A stretch of DNA of 64,000 nt. Source: Sphingomonas sp. 3P27F8 (lineage in GTDB: Bacteria; Pseudomonadota; Alphaproteobacteria; Sphingomonadales; Sphingomonadaceae). A model generated the notes under the pieces. The model ran no database searches, was not told the origin of the DNA, and saw only the letters and a program-made list of their open reading frames with translations. The stretch spans positions 1 to 64,000 of the forward strand of contig NZ_SCNL01000003.1 of NCBI RefSeq assembly GCF_005502745.1, in the 5' to 3' direction. A program made the position numbers and the translations under genes. This document shows, piece by piece, positions 28,563-36,116 of the stretch; position 1 is the first letter of the stretch, and the number at the start of each line of letters is the position of its first letter.

Positions 28563-30315
28563 GATCGCGGCGGCCGCGCTGACGGCCGCTTCGCTTGCCG
28601 CCGCCGCGATCGCGCAGAACAGCAAGAACCCCGAATCGCTCCTGCCACCCGGCTTTGGCGAGCCGGTAGCGCAGCCTGGCGGGGCTGCGCCATCTGGCGC
28701 GCCGGCCGCCGTACCCACCGGCACTGTCCAGCAGCTGCCGTCGAACGTTGCGGATAACGCGCTTCTGCCCGCGCCGGAGCCGAGCGCGACGCCCACACCC
28801 GATGCGGCGACGCTGGCGCAATATGAAATGCCCCCGTTCGCGCGGCGCTCGCTCGATTTCGTCGGGCCGACCGGCGCCAGCGAGGGCGGGCTTGCGCCCG
28901 ATGCGTGGGGCAGTGCCGACGGTCGCTTCCTCGAAACGCTGATGCGGCGGCTCTCCGCGCCGCTGCCATCACGCTGGCTGTCGATCGCGCTGCGCCGCGC
29001 ACTTGTATCGCAAGTCAACACGCCGCGCGGGCTGAACGGCGCGGATTTCGCCGCCGAGCGCGCCTGGCTGCTGCTGCGCATGGGCGAATCGGTTTCGGCG
29101 CGTGCGCTCGCGCAGTCGGTCGATATCGGCAACGTCACGCCGAAGCTGCGTGATGTGTGGATGCAGACGGCGCTGGCGACGGCCGATCCCGCGGCGCTTT
29201 GCCCGCTGACCGATGCGGCGCTGCGCGACGACAGCGAACCGGGCTGGGTGCTGGCACAGGCGATGTGCGCGGCGCTGGTCGGCACGCCGGGAGAGGCGCA
29301 GCCGCTGATCGCCGAAGCACGCCGGGCGCGCGTGGCCAGCGGCGTTGATCTGCAACTGGCGCAGAAGGTGATCGGCGCGGGCGCGGACAGCCGCCAGGCG
29401 ATCACGATCGAGTGGACGCCGGTCGTCCAGCTGAATGCGTGGCGCTTCGGCCTTGCCACCGCGACCGGAATCGCGGTGCCGGATTCGCTGTATCAAACGG
29501 TCGGCCCCCAGGTGACGGGCTGGCGCGCGCTGGCCCCGGCGATCCCGCTGGCCGATCGGATCGAGCCGGCGGAGCGGGCAGCGGCGATGGGGGTGATCTC
29601 CAATCTCGCGCTGGTCGATTTTTATGGCGCGCTCGACGCGATGGAGGATGCGCCGGCGGTGCTTTCGGCGACCGCCTCCGATCTGCGCAGCGCCTATGCC
29701 GGCGCGGATGTCGCGACCCGGATCGGCGCGCTGCGACAATTGTGGCAGGCGGGCACCGCGCCGCAGGCGAAATACGCCCGGCTGATCCTTACCGCGCGTG
29801 CCGCGGGCCGGGTGCGCCCCGGAGATGGCAAGGACGAGGCCGATCGCCTCATCGCCGCGATGCTTTCCGCCGGGATGGATCGCACCGCGATGCGCTGGCG
29901 CGATACGGCGCCGGCGGGCAGCGATGGCTGGGCGCTGCTGGCGCTGGCCGATCCCGATGCGACGGGCCGGCTCGGCTACAGCCAGGTTTCCGGCTACGCC
30001 GCCGCCAGAAAGCGGCAGCTCTTTTTTGCCGGCCTCGCGGGGCTGGGCCGACTTGCGCCGAACGATATCGAGCGCGGTGCGCAGGAACTGGATGTCAGGA
30101 TCGGCACCGAGAACGCCTGGACCCGCGCGCTGGACCGCGCCACGCGCGAGCGCCAGCCTGCGACCGTGCTGCTGCTGGCCGCCGCGGGGATGCAGACCGG
30201 CGATTGGCGCGGGGTGCCGCCCGACATGCTCTATCGCATCATCACGGCCCTGCGTTTCGTCGGGCTGGGCGGCGACGCGCGGATGATCGCGGTAGAGGCG
30301 CTCACGCGCACCTGA
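28543..30315 (+). CDS. Large secreted alpha-helical protein of unknown function
   Basis: About 590 residues from a TTG at 28,543; an in-frame GTG at 28,504 would add 13 basic residues. Either start leaves a good signal peptide (K-I-A-A-A-A-L-T-A-A-S, cleavage near A-I-A-Q). A Pro/Ala-rich stretch (about 30-85) precedes a long region of Ala/Leu/Arg-rich helices resembling TPR or other helical repeats, without a clear enzyme motif. It overlaps the 45-residue membrane protein and sits 11 bases before xerD. A periplasmic scaffold or envelope role is possible but not shown. Confidence 0.75.
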   Translation: MAISRVKIAAAALTAASLAAAAIAQNSKNPESLLPPGFGEPVAQPGGAAPSGAPAAVPTGTVQQLPSNVADNALLPAPEPSATPTPDAATLAQYEMPPFARRSLDFVGPTGASEGGLAPDAWGSADGRFLETLMRRLSAPLPSRWLSIALRRALVSQVNTPRGLNGADFAAERAWLLLRMGESVSARALAQSVDIGNVTPKLRDVWMQTALATADPAALCPLTDAALRDDSEPGWVLAQAMCAALVGTPGEAQPLIAEARRARVASGVDLQLAQKVIGAGADSRQAITIEWTPVVQLNAWRFGLATATGIAVPDSLYQTVGPQVTGWRALAPAIPLADRIEPAERAAAMGVISNLALVDFYGALDAMEDAPAVLSATASDLRSAYAGADVATRIGALRQLWQAGTAPQAKYARLILTARAAGRVRPGDGKDEADRLIAAMLSAGMDRTAMRWRDTAPAGSDGWALLALADPDATGRLGYSQVSGYAAARKRQLFFAGLAGLGRLAPNDIERGAQELDVRIGTENAWTRALDRATRERQPATVLLLAAAGMQTGDWRGVPPDMLYRIITALRFVGLGGDARMIAVEALTRT

Positions 30316-30326
30316 GCGGGATCGCG

Positions 30327-31226
30327 ATGAGCAATGATCGCGCCCTGATCGACCGCTTTCTGGAGATGATGGCGGCGCAGGTGGGCGCGGCGCGCAACAC
30401 TATCGCCGCCTATCGCAGCGATCTGGCGCTCGCTTCCGACGCCCTCGGGGGCGCGTTGGCGAACGCCGACGAGGCTGCGCTCGCCAGGCTGGGCGAAAGC
30501 TGGCTGGACCTGTCGCGCTCCAGCGTGGCGCGCAAGGCGGCGGCGCTCCGGCGCTTCTACGCGTTCCTGATGGACGAGGGGCTGCGACGCGACGATCCGG
30601 GCCATGCGCTCCCCCGGCCGGGCGCGCGGCGCGCGCTGCCCAAAACCCTGTCGCATGCCGATATCGATCGTCTGTTCGCCACGATCACCGCGCGGCTTGC
30701 ACGCGACCCTGTCGATCCGGGCGACCGGCGGATGGAGGCGCTGCTCGAACTGCTCTACGGCTCCGGCCTGCGCGCGACCGAACTGGTCTCGCTGCCGCGC
30801 AATGCGATCCAGCCGGATCGCCCGTTTCTGATTCTGCGCGGCAAGGGCGGGCGCGAGCGGCTGGTGCCGGTATCGGATCGCGCACGCGCGGCTGTCGCGA
30901 GGTGGCGCGAGCATGTGGCGGCCGACCGCGCCTTTCTGTTTCCGTCGGGGAAGGGGCATCTTTCGCGCGTCCGCCTCTATCAGCTCGTGCGCGCGCTGGC
31001 GGCGGCCGCGGGCATACCGCCAGACCGGATCAGCCCGCACGTGTTGCGCCATGCCTTCGCGACGCATCTGCTGGAAGGCGGCGCGGATCTGCGCGCGCTG
31101 CAATCGATGCTCGGCCATGCCGATATCGCGACGACCGAGATATATACGCACGTGGACAGCCGCCGCCTCGTTGAACTGGTCAACGAACGTCATCCACTCG
31201 TTGACGCGGGCAAGCGCTCGCCCTAG
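30327..31226 (+). CDS. xerD: Tyrosine recombinase XerD (chromosome dimer resolution)
   Basis: A 299-residue tyrosine recombinase. The N-terminal SAM-like core-binding domain covers about 1-95. The catalytic domain has the Arg in G-L-R-A-T-E, Lys in G-K-G-G-R-E, H-V-L-R-H, the final His in L-G-H-A-D-I and the nucleophile Tyr in E-I-Y-T-H-V. Length and L-P-K-T-L-S favour XerD over XerC; that choice is moderately sure. There is no att site or mobile-element context, and accA follows after 9 bases, so it is a housekeeping Xer. Confidence 0.9.
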   Translation: MSNDRALIDRFLEMMAAQVGAARNTIAAYRSDLALASDALGGALANADEAALARLGESWLDLSRSSVARKAAALRRFYAFLMDEGLRRDDPGHALPRPGARRALPKTLSHADIDRLFATITARLARDPVDPGDRRMEALLELLYGSGLRATELVSLPRNAIQPDRPFLILRGKGGRERLVPVSDRARAAVARWREHVAADRAFLFPSGKGHLSRVRLYQLVRALAAAAGIPPDRISPHVLRHAFATHLLEGGADLRALQSMLGHADIATTEIYTHVDSRRLVELVNERHPLVDAGKRSP

Positions 31227-31235
31227 CGCACCACG

Positions 31236-32183
31236 ATGCCGACTTTCCTCGATTTCGAGAAGCCGATCGCCGAGCTTCAGGCGCGTATCGACGACCTGCG
31301 TGAGACGGGCGCCGATGGCGGGGTCGATCTCCGTGCCGAGATCGCCAAACTTCAGGCCAAGTCCGACAAGCTGTTGCGCGACACTTTCGCGAAGCTCACG
31401 CCGTGGCAGAAAACGCAGATCGCGCGCCATCCGGAACGCCCCCATTTCAAGGATTATGTCGCGGGACTGTTCGACGAATTCGTGCCGCTCGCGGGCGATC
31501 GCGGCTTTGCCGACGATCAGGCGATCCTGGGCGGGTTCGCGACGTTTCGCGGGCAGCGCGTGCTCGTGCTGGGGCACGAGAAGGGCGATGACACCGCCTC
31601 GCGGCTGAAGCACAATTTCGGGATGGGCAAGCCGGAGGGCTATCGCAAGGCGGTGCGCCTGCTCGACCTTGCCGACCGGTTTGGATTGCCGGTCGTCACG
31701 CTGGTTGACACGTCGGGCGCGTTCCCCGGCCTGCAGGCGGAAGAGCGCGGGCAGGCCGAAGCGATCGCGCGCTCGACCGAGGCGAGTCTCGCGCTGGGCG
31801 TGCCGATGGTCGCGGCGGTGGTGGGCGAGGGCGGCTCGGGCGGCGCGATCGCGCTGGCGAGCGGCAACCGCGTGCTGATGTTCGAGCATGCCGTCTATTC
31901 CGTGATCTCGCCCGAAGGCTGCGCCTCGATCCTCTGGCGCACCGCCGACAAGGCAGCCGAGGCGGCGGAGGCGATGAAGGTGACGGCGCAGGATCTGAAG
32001 GCGCTGGGCGTGATCGATGCGATCGTTCCGGAGCCGGTGGGCGGCGCGCATCGCGAACCGGCCGTGGCGATCAGTGCGCTGGGCGATGCGATCGAGCGGT
32101 CGCTGGGTGAGCTTGCGGGCATGTCGCCAGAGGCGCTGCGCAAGGATCGCCGGGCGAAATTCCTCGCCATGGGCCGCGTGTGA
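31236..32183 (+). CDS. accA: Acetyl-CoA carboxylase carboxyltransferase subunit alpha
   Basis: AccA with AccD transfers carboxyl from biotin to acetyl-CoA, starting fatty acid synthesis. The 315-residue protein begins [11 protein letters not shown] and contains R-H-P-x-R-P-x-F-K-D-Y, the [11 protein letters not shown] oxyanion region, and [11 protein letters not shown]. The last GTG codon plus the stop overlap the GTG start of a small membrane protein. Confidence 0.97.
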   Translation: MPTFLDFEKPIAELQARIDDLRETGADGGVDLRAEIAKLQAKSDKLLRDTFAKLTPWQKTQIARHPERPHFKDYVAGLFDEFVPLAGDRGFADDQAILGGFATFRGQRVLVLGHEKGDDTASRLKHNFGMGKPEGYRKAVRLLDLADRFGLPVVTLVDTSGAFPGLQAEERGQAEAIARSTEASLALGVPMVAAVVGEGGSGGAIALASGNRVLMFEHAVYSVISPEGCASILWRTADKAAEAAEAMKVTAQDLKALGVIDAIVPEPVGGAHREPAVAISALGDAIERSLGELAGMSPEALRKDRRAKFLAMGRV

Positions 32184-32368
32184 ACAGCATGCTGACCGGC
32201 ATCGCTCAGGCGGCGCCGGCGATCGCGATGATCGGCGCCTTCGCCTGTCTGATCGGCGGACTCTATCTGGTGAGCAAGGGCCGGGATCGCCGAAAGGGCG
32301 CGCTGTTGCTCGTCATGGCGGCGGTGCTGGTGGCCAACGTGCTGATCTGGACCTTGCCGACGGCGTGA
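32180..32368 (+). CDS. Small two-helix membrane protein (62 aa)
   Basis: The GTG start overlaps the accA stop by 4 bases; an ATG three codons later is an alternative. Two hydrophobic segments (about 13-31 and 41-57) flank a basic K-G-R-D-R-R-K-G loop, suggesting a hairpin in the inner membrane. A terminator-like hairpin follows at once. No family is recognised; the coupling to accA is the only contextual clue. Confidence 0.65.
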   Translation: MNSMLTGIAQAAPAIAMIGAFACLIGGLYLVSKGRDRRKGALLLVMAAVLVANVLIWTLPTA

Positions 32369-32370
32369 GA

Positions 32371-32393
32371 AAGGGGCGCCGGCAGCGCCCCTT
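32371..32393. terminator. Terminator-like hairpin after the accA group
   Basis: A 9-bp perfect inverted repeat (32,371-32,379 with 32,385-32,393, loop of 5) occupies the gap between convergent genes. Its outer A-A and T-T pairs help both strands, although the following bases are not a pure T run. Confidence 0.7.
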
Positions 32394-32401
32394 CCCGTAG
32401 A

Positions 32402-33058
32402 TCAGCGGATCGGCGAATCCGGCGCGAGACGCATGTCGAGATAATTGTCGACCGACCTCATCAGGTCGTCCATCTCATGCTCGAAGAAATGATTGGCGCG
32501 CGGGATCACGTCGTGGTGGATCGTGATGTGCCGCTGGGTGCGCAGCTTATCGACCAGCTTCTGGGTCGCGCCCGGCGTGGCCACCTCGTCCTGCTCGCCC
32601 TGGATGATGATGCCCGAAGAGGGGCACGGCGCCAGGAAGGTGAAATCATAGAGGTTCGCAGGCGGCGCGACCGAGATGAAGCCGCGAATCTCAGGGCGGC
32701 GCATCAGCAACTGCATGCCGATCCACGCGCCGAACGAGAAGCCGGCGATCCAGGTGGTGGATGCTTCCGGATGGAAGCTCTGCACCCAGTCAAGCGCGCT
32801 CGCCGCATCGGAAAGCTCGCCGATGCCGTTGTCGAACGTGCCCTGGCTTTTTCCGACGCCGCGGAAATTGAAGCGCAACGTGGCGAATCCGCGCCGCTGG
32901 AACGTCTTGTACAGCGATTGCACGATATGATTGTTCATCGTGCCGCCCGCATTCGGATGCGGATGCAGGATCATCGCGACGGGCGCGCGCGGCTTGGGAG
33001 CGGGGGCGAAACGCCCCTCGAGACGGCCCTCGGGGCCGGGGAAGATAACTTCAGGCAT
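32402..33058 (-). CDS. Alpha/beta hydrolase
   Basis: A 218-residue cytosolic alpha/beta hydrolase. H-P-H-P-N-A-G-G-T-M-N-N-H near residue 32 forms the oxyanion region, the nucleophile lies in G-F-S-F-G, acid candidates follow Q-G-E-Q-D-E, and the catalytic His is in A-N-H-F-F-E-H. The pattern matches the family often annotated as CocE/NonD-like or YtnP-like short hydrolases in alphaproteobacteria. The substrate is unknown. It is divergent from the first desulfurase (58-base gap). Confidence 0.85.
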   Translation of the reverse strand: MPEVIFPGPEGRLEGRFAPAPKPRAPVAMILHPHPNAGGTMNNHIVQSLYKTFQRRGFATLRFNFRGVGKSQGTFDNGIGELSDAASALDWVQSFHPEASTTWIAGFSFGAWIGMQLLMRRPEIRGFISVAPPANLYDFTFLAPCPSSGIIIQGEQDEVATPGATQKLVDKLRTQRHITIHHDVIPRANHFFEHEMDDLMRSVDNYLDMRLAPDSPIR

Positions 33059-33116
33059 TGTTTCCCGTTCATTGGCGGCGCGGGTGTAGCGCCGGGCGTT
33101 GCGCGCTATATAGGAA

Positions 33117-34217
33117 ATGTCACCGGATTTGGAACGAGTTTTGCCCGAACAAGCAGCGCCACCGCGTCTCTACCTCGATCACGCCGCCACCACCCCGATG
33201 ACGGCGGACGCGATCGCTGCGGTCGCGCGCGGGCAGCGAATGTGGGCGAACCCCTCGTCGCCGCATCGCGAGGGGCGCGCCGCGCGCGCCGCGCTGGAGG
33301 AAGCGCGGGCGACGATCGCGGCGGCCTATGGCTGGAGGCATGAAACGCTGTTCACCAGCGGCGCGAGCGAATCATTGGCCCTGGCGCTGGGGCGATCGCT
33401 GATCGGGCGGCGCATCATTTCGGCGGTTGAGCATGATGCCGCGATCCGCGCGGCGGGGGTGGCGGAAACGGCTCCGGTGGACCGGGAAGGGGTGATCGAT
33501 CCCGTCGCGCTGGCGGACCTGCTGGCGGCCGGCCCCGCACTCGTGTGCCTGCAATGGTGCAACAGCGAGACGGGGGTGCGGCAGCCGATCGCCGCCGTCG
33601 CGGAAATGGTGCATGCCGCCGGGGGGCTGTTGCTGGTCGATGCGGCGCAGATGCCTGCGGCTCGCGACCTGGCCGGTCACGCCGATTTCGTCGCGCTCTC
33701 GGCGCACAAGCGCGGCGGTCCGCCGGGCATCGGCGCGCTGCTGGTACGCGATCTCGCGACGCTGCGACCAAGCGGTGGGCAGGAACGCGGCTATCGGCCG
33801 GGGACGGAGAATTTGCCCGCCGTGCTGGGCTATGCCGCCGCGCTGGCGGAGCCGGAGCCGGATCACGGGGTGCTGCGCGACAAGCTCGACGATGCGATCC
33901 GACGCTCCGGGGGGCTCGTCGTCGCGGAGGGCGCACCGCGTCACCCCGCGATCGGCAGCTATCGCCTGCCGGGGCTGGCGGCGACCGCGCAACTGATCCG
34001 GCTGGACCTGGCCGGCATCGCCGTTTCGGCCGGAAGCGCCTGCGCGAGCGGCAGCATGAAGCCAAGCCACGTCCTGCGCGCGATGGGGTGGAACGAGGAT
34101 GACACGCGCGAGGTGGTGCGGGTCAGCTTCGGCCGCACGACGAGCGAGGCCGACGTCGATCGCTTCGTCATCGCGTGGCGGGACATGGCGCGACAGGCGC
34201 GGCGGCTGGCGGCATGA
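33117..34217 (+). CDS. Cysteine desulfurase (NifS/IscS-like), first of a pair
   Basis: A 366-residue PLP enzyme that takes sulfur from cysteine for Fe-S clusters or thiolation. Y-L-D-H-A-A-T-T-P opens the fold, S-A-H-K holds PLP lysine K198, and the catalytic cysteine C309 lies in S-A-G-S-A-C-A-S-G followed by K-P-S-H-V-L. All catalytic residues are intact. The stop overlaps the start of a second desulfurase (ATGA). It differs clearly from its neighbour in sequence, with several shortened segments, so this is an old duplication rather than a recent one. Confidence 0.9.
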   Translation: MSPDLERVLPEQAAPPRLYLDHAATTPMTADAIAAVARGQRMWANPSSPHREGRAARAALEEARATIAAAYGWRHETLFTSGASESLALALGRSLIGRRIISAVEHDAAIRAAGVAETAPVDREGVIDPVALADLLAAGPALVCLQWCNSETGVRQPIAAVAEMVHAAGGLLLVDAAQMPAARDLAGHADFVALSAHKRGGPPGIGALLVRDLATLRPSGGQERGYRPGTENLPAVLGYAAALAEPEPDHGVLRDKLDDAIRRSGGLVVAEGAPRHPAIGSYRLPGLAATAQLIRLDLAGIAVSAGSACASGSMKPSHVLRAMGWNEDDTREVVRVSFGRTTSEADVDRFVIAWRDMARQARRLAA

Positions 34218-35284
34218 GCTATCTCGATTATCAGGCGACGACACCGCTGGCGCCAGAGGTGTTCGAGGCGATGGTGCCGTGGCTGCGCGACGATTTTGCG
34301 AACCCGCATTCCGCCCACTCCGCCGGCCGAAAGGGCAGGGCGGCGATCGAGGTGGCGCGTGCCCGGATCGCGGCGTTGCTGCCGGATGGCGGGCGGGTCG
34401 TCTTCACCTCGGGCGCGACGGAGGCGCTGAACTGGGCGATCAAGGGCGTCGACGGCCCAGTCGTGACGATCGCTACCGAGCATGCCGCGGTGCTTGATAC
34501 CGCCGGCGCGTCGAGCGGTGCGCGGATCGTTGCGGTAGATCGCGATGGCATGGTCGATCGCGCGGCGCTGGCCCCCGCTCTCTGCGGTGCGGGGCTGGTC
34601 GCGGCGATGCTCGTCAACAACGAGATCGGGGTGATCCATCCGGTCGCTGACATCGCGCGGGACGCGCGCGCTGCGGGGGCGCTGTTCCTGTGTGACGCGG
34701 TGCAGGGCTACGGCCGCGTCGCCATTCCCGACGGGTGCGACCTGATCGCGCTGTCCGCACACAAGATCCACGGGCCCAAGGGCGTGGGCGCGCTGTGGAT
34801 ACGCGACGGTGTGACGCTCCGGCCGCTGCTTCATGGCGGCGATCAGGAGGGCGGGCGTTCGGGCACGCTGAGCCCGGCGCTTTGCGTCGGATTCGGCGTC
34901 GCGGCGCGCCTGATGGCGGAGCGAGTCGAGCAGGATCACGCGCATGTCGAGCGATTGTGGTCGATCGCCGCCGATATGTTTGGCGGCTGGACGGTCAACG
35001 GCGCGACCGATCGACGCTATCACGGCAACCTCAACGTCCGGCGCGCAGGCCTGGACGTGAACCGGCTGGTGTCCGACTGCCGCGACATTGCCTTTTCGGC
35101 AGGCTCGGCCTGCGCGAGCGGGTCGGGCCGGCCGAGCCACGTGTTGAAGGCGATCGGCCTTACCGACGCGGAAGCGCGCAGTTCCATCCGCCTCGGGTTC
35201 GGGCGCTACACCAGCGAGGGCGAACTGGAGGCGGCGCTGGCCCGCATCCTCGCGGCGGCCGATGCGCAGAGGATAGCGGCATGA
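34214..35284 (+). CDS. Cysteine desulfurase (NifS/IscS-like), second of a pair
   Basis: A 356-residue PLP enzyme paralogous to the preceding gene. It begins M-S-Y-L-D-Y-Q-A-T-T-P, has N-N-E-I-G near residue 135, PLP lysine K184 in S-A-H-K-I-H-G-P-K-G and catalytic C300 in S-A-G-S-A-C-A-S-G. It matches standard IscS more closely than its neighbour. It is fused by ATGA overlaps to both the upstream desulfurase and the downstream ferredoxin, so the three are one operon. The open frame extends upstream, but the overlap decides the start. Confidence 0.92.
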   Translation: MSYLDYQATTPLAPEVFEAMVPWLRDDFANPHSAHSAGRKGRAAIEVARARIAALLPDGGRVVFTSGATEALNWAIKGVDGPVVTIATEHAAVLDTAGASSGARIVAVDRDGMVDRAALAPALCGAGLVAAMLVNNEIGVIHPVADIARDARAAGALFLCDAVQGYGRVAIPDGCDLIALSAHKIHGPKGVGALWIRDGVTLRPLLHGGDQEGGRSGTLSPALCVGFGVAARLMAERVEQDHAHVERLWSIAADMFGGWTVNGATDRRYHGNLNVRRAGLDVNRLVSDCRDIAFSAGSACASGSGRPSHVLKAIGLTDAEARSSIRLGFGRYTSEGELEAALARILAAADAQRIAA

Positions 35285-35616
35285 GCCTGAAAGTGCGTTT
35301 CATCGCCGTCGATGGCACGATCGCGGAGGCGCCAGCCAGCGCCGGCGAGAGCCTGCTCGATATCGGGCAGCGCGCCGGGCAGCCGCTCGAGGGAACCTGC
35401 GAGGGCCAGATGGCGTGCGCGACCTGCCATGTCATCGTGGATGACGCGGATTTCGATCGCATCCCGCCCGCGAGCGCGGACGAGGAGGATATGCTCGATC
35501 TGGCTTTCGGCGCGACGCGAACCAGCCGCCTCTCCTGCCAGATCGTGCTGAGTGAGGCGCTCGATGGCCTGACTGTACGATTACCATCGGGTTCACGGAA
35601 CATGCAGGGGCGCTGA
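35281..35616 (+). CDS. fdx: [2Fe-2S] ferredoxin, adrenodoxin/Isc type
   Basis: A 111-residue ferredoxin with cluster ligands C40, C46, C49 and C86 in the C-x5-C-x2-C...C spacing of ISC/adrenodoxin ferredoxins. The A-T-C-H-V-I-V and R-L-S-C-Q-I-V-L motifs are typical. In the ISC system it donates electrons for cluster assembly; coupling to two desulfurases supports this. The ATG overlaps the preceding stop. hscA, hscB, iscA and iscX are not present alongside. Confidence 0.93.
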   Translation: MSLKVRFIAVDGTIAEAPASAGESLLDIGQRAGQPLEGTCEGQMACATCHVIVDDADFDRIPPASADEEDMLDLAFGATRTSRLSCQIVLSEALDGLTVRLPSGSRNMQGR

Positions 35617-35649
35617 AGCAATGTCCTTCCCACAAGCAGGAGAAGGCAT

Positions 35650-35895
35650 ATGAAGAAGATGATCCTGGGCCTGGCCGGCGTGATGGCGGTCAGCGCGATG
35701 GCGCCGAGCGCGGCCGACGCGCAGCGCTGGAACGACGGCAACCGCGACCATCGCGAGTGGCGCGGCGATCGGGGCCACCATCGCGGCTGGGACCGTGGGC
35801 GCGGCTGGCATCGCGGGCCGCAGTGGCGGCGGGTCTGCGAATGGCGCGGGCGCTATAAACGCAATCGCGTATGCTATCGCGTCCGCGCCTGGTAA
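35650..35895 (+). CDS. Small secreted Arg/His/Trp-rich protein
   Basis: An 81-residue protein with a signal peptide (residues 1-24, cleavage after A-D-A). The mature part is very rich in Arg, His, Trp, Asp and Gly, with repeated H-R-x-W and R-G-W-x-R-G-like units, and ends with two Cys (V-C-E-W and V-C-Y-R). A G-A-G-A-A-G-G ribosome-binding site precedes the ATG. Such RcnB-like or metal-binding secreted peptides occur in this group, but function is unknown. Confidence 0.75.
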   Translation: MKKMILGLAGVMAVSAMAPSAADAQRWNDGNRDHREWRGDRGHHRGWDRGRGWHRGPQWRRVCEWRGRYKRNRVCYRVRAW

Positions 35896-35936
35896 GATAG
35901 CTTGAACACGCCGCCCGGCTTCGCCATATGGCGCGC

Positions 35937-36025
35937 GGGAGTCGGGCGGACGTGGTCGTCGCCAACCTGGTCAGATCCTGACGGAAGCAGCCACAACGAT
36001 TTCGCCTCGGGTCGTTCCGGCTCCC
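35937..36025 (+). ncRNA. ffs: Signal recognition particle RNA (small bacterial type)
   Basis: The core matches the SRP RNA apical domain: G-G-T-C-A-G (35,970-35,974 region) then G-G-A-A-G-C-A-G-C-C (35,983-35,992), enclosing helix 8. Terminal strands 35,937-35,945 and 36,017-36,025 are complementary and close a long hairpin of about 90 nt; true ends may lie a few bases outside. The apical tetraloop reads TGAC (35,979-35,982), a URRC type, instead of GGAA. It lies just upstream of dnaX, the usual place in alphaproteobacteria. It pairs with Ffh, encoded at 59,320. Confidence 0.92.
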
Positions 36026-36116
36026 ACCCGTCGGCGCGTGGCGATGCGCACATCTTCGCAAGCCGCACCATCATTTCCCCGCTGACGAATCCTCTGGCAG
36101 CGCCTATCTAGGGCGG

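Noticed and set aside
30327..31226. Tyrosine recombinase as a sign of an integrated element
   Set aside because: It has XerC/D length, no nearby tRNA or att repeats, and a housekeeping neighbour (accA).
30231..32051. 606-codon open frame on the minus strand across xerD and accA
   Set aside because: It runs antisense through two recognised genes and their boundary, so it is a mirror frame.
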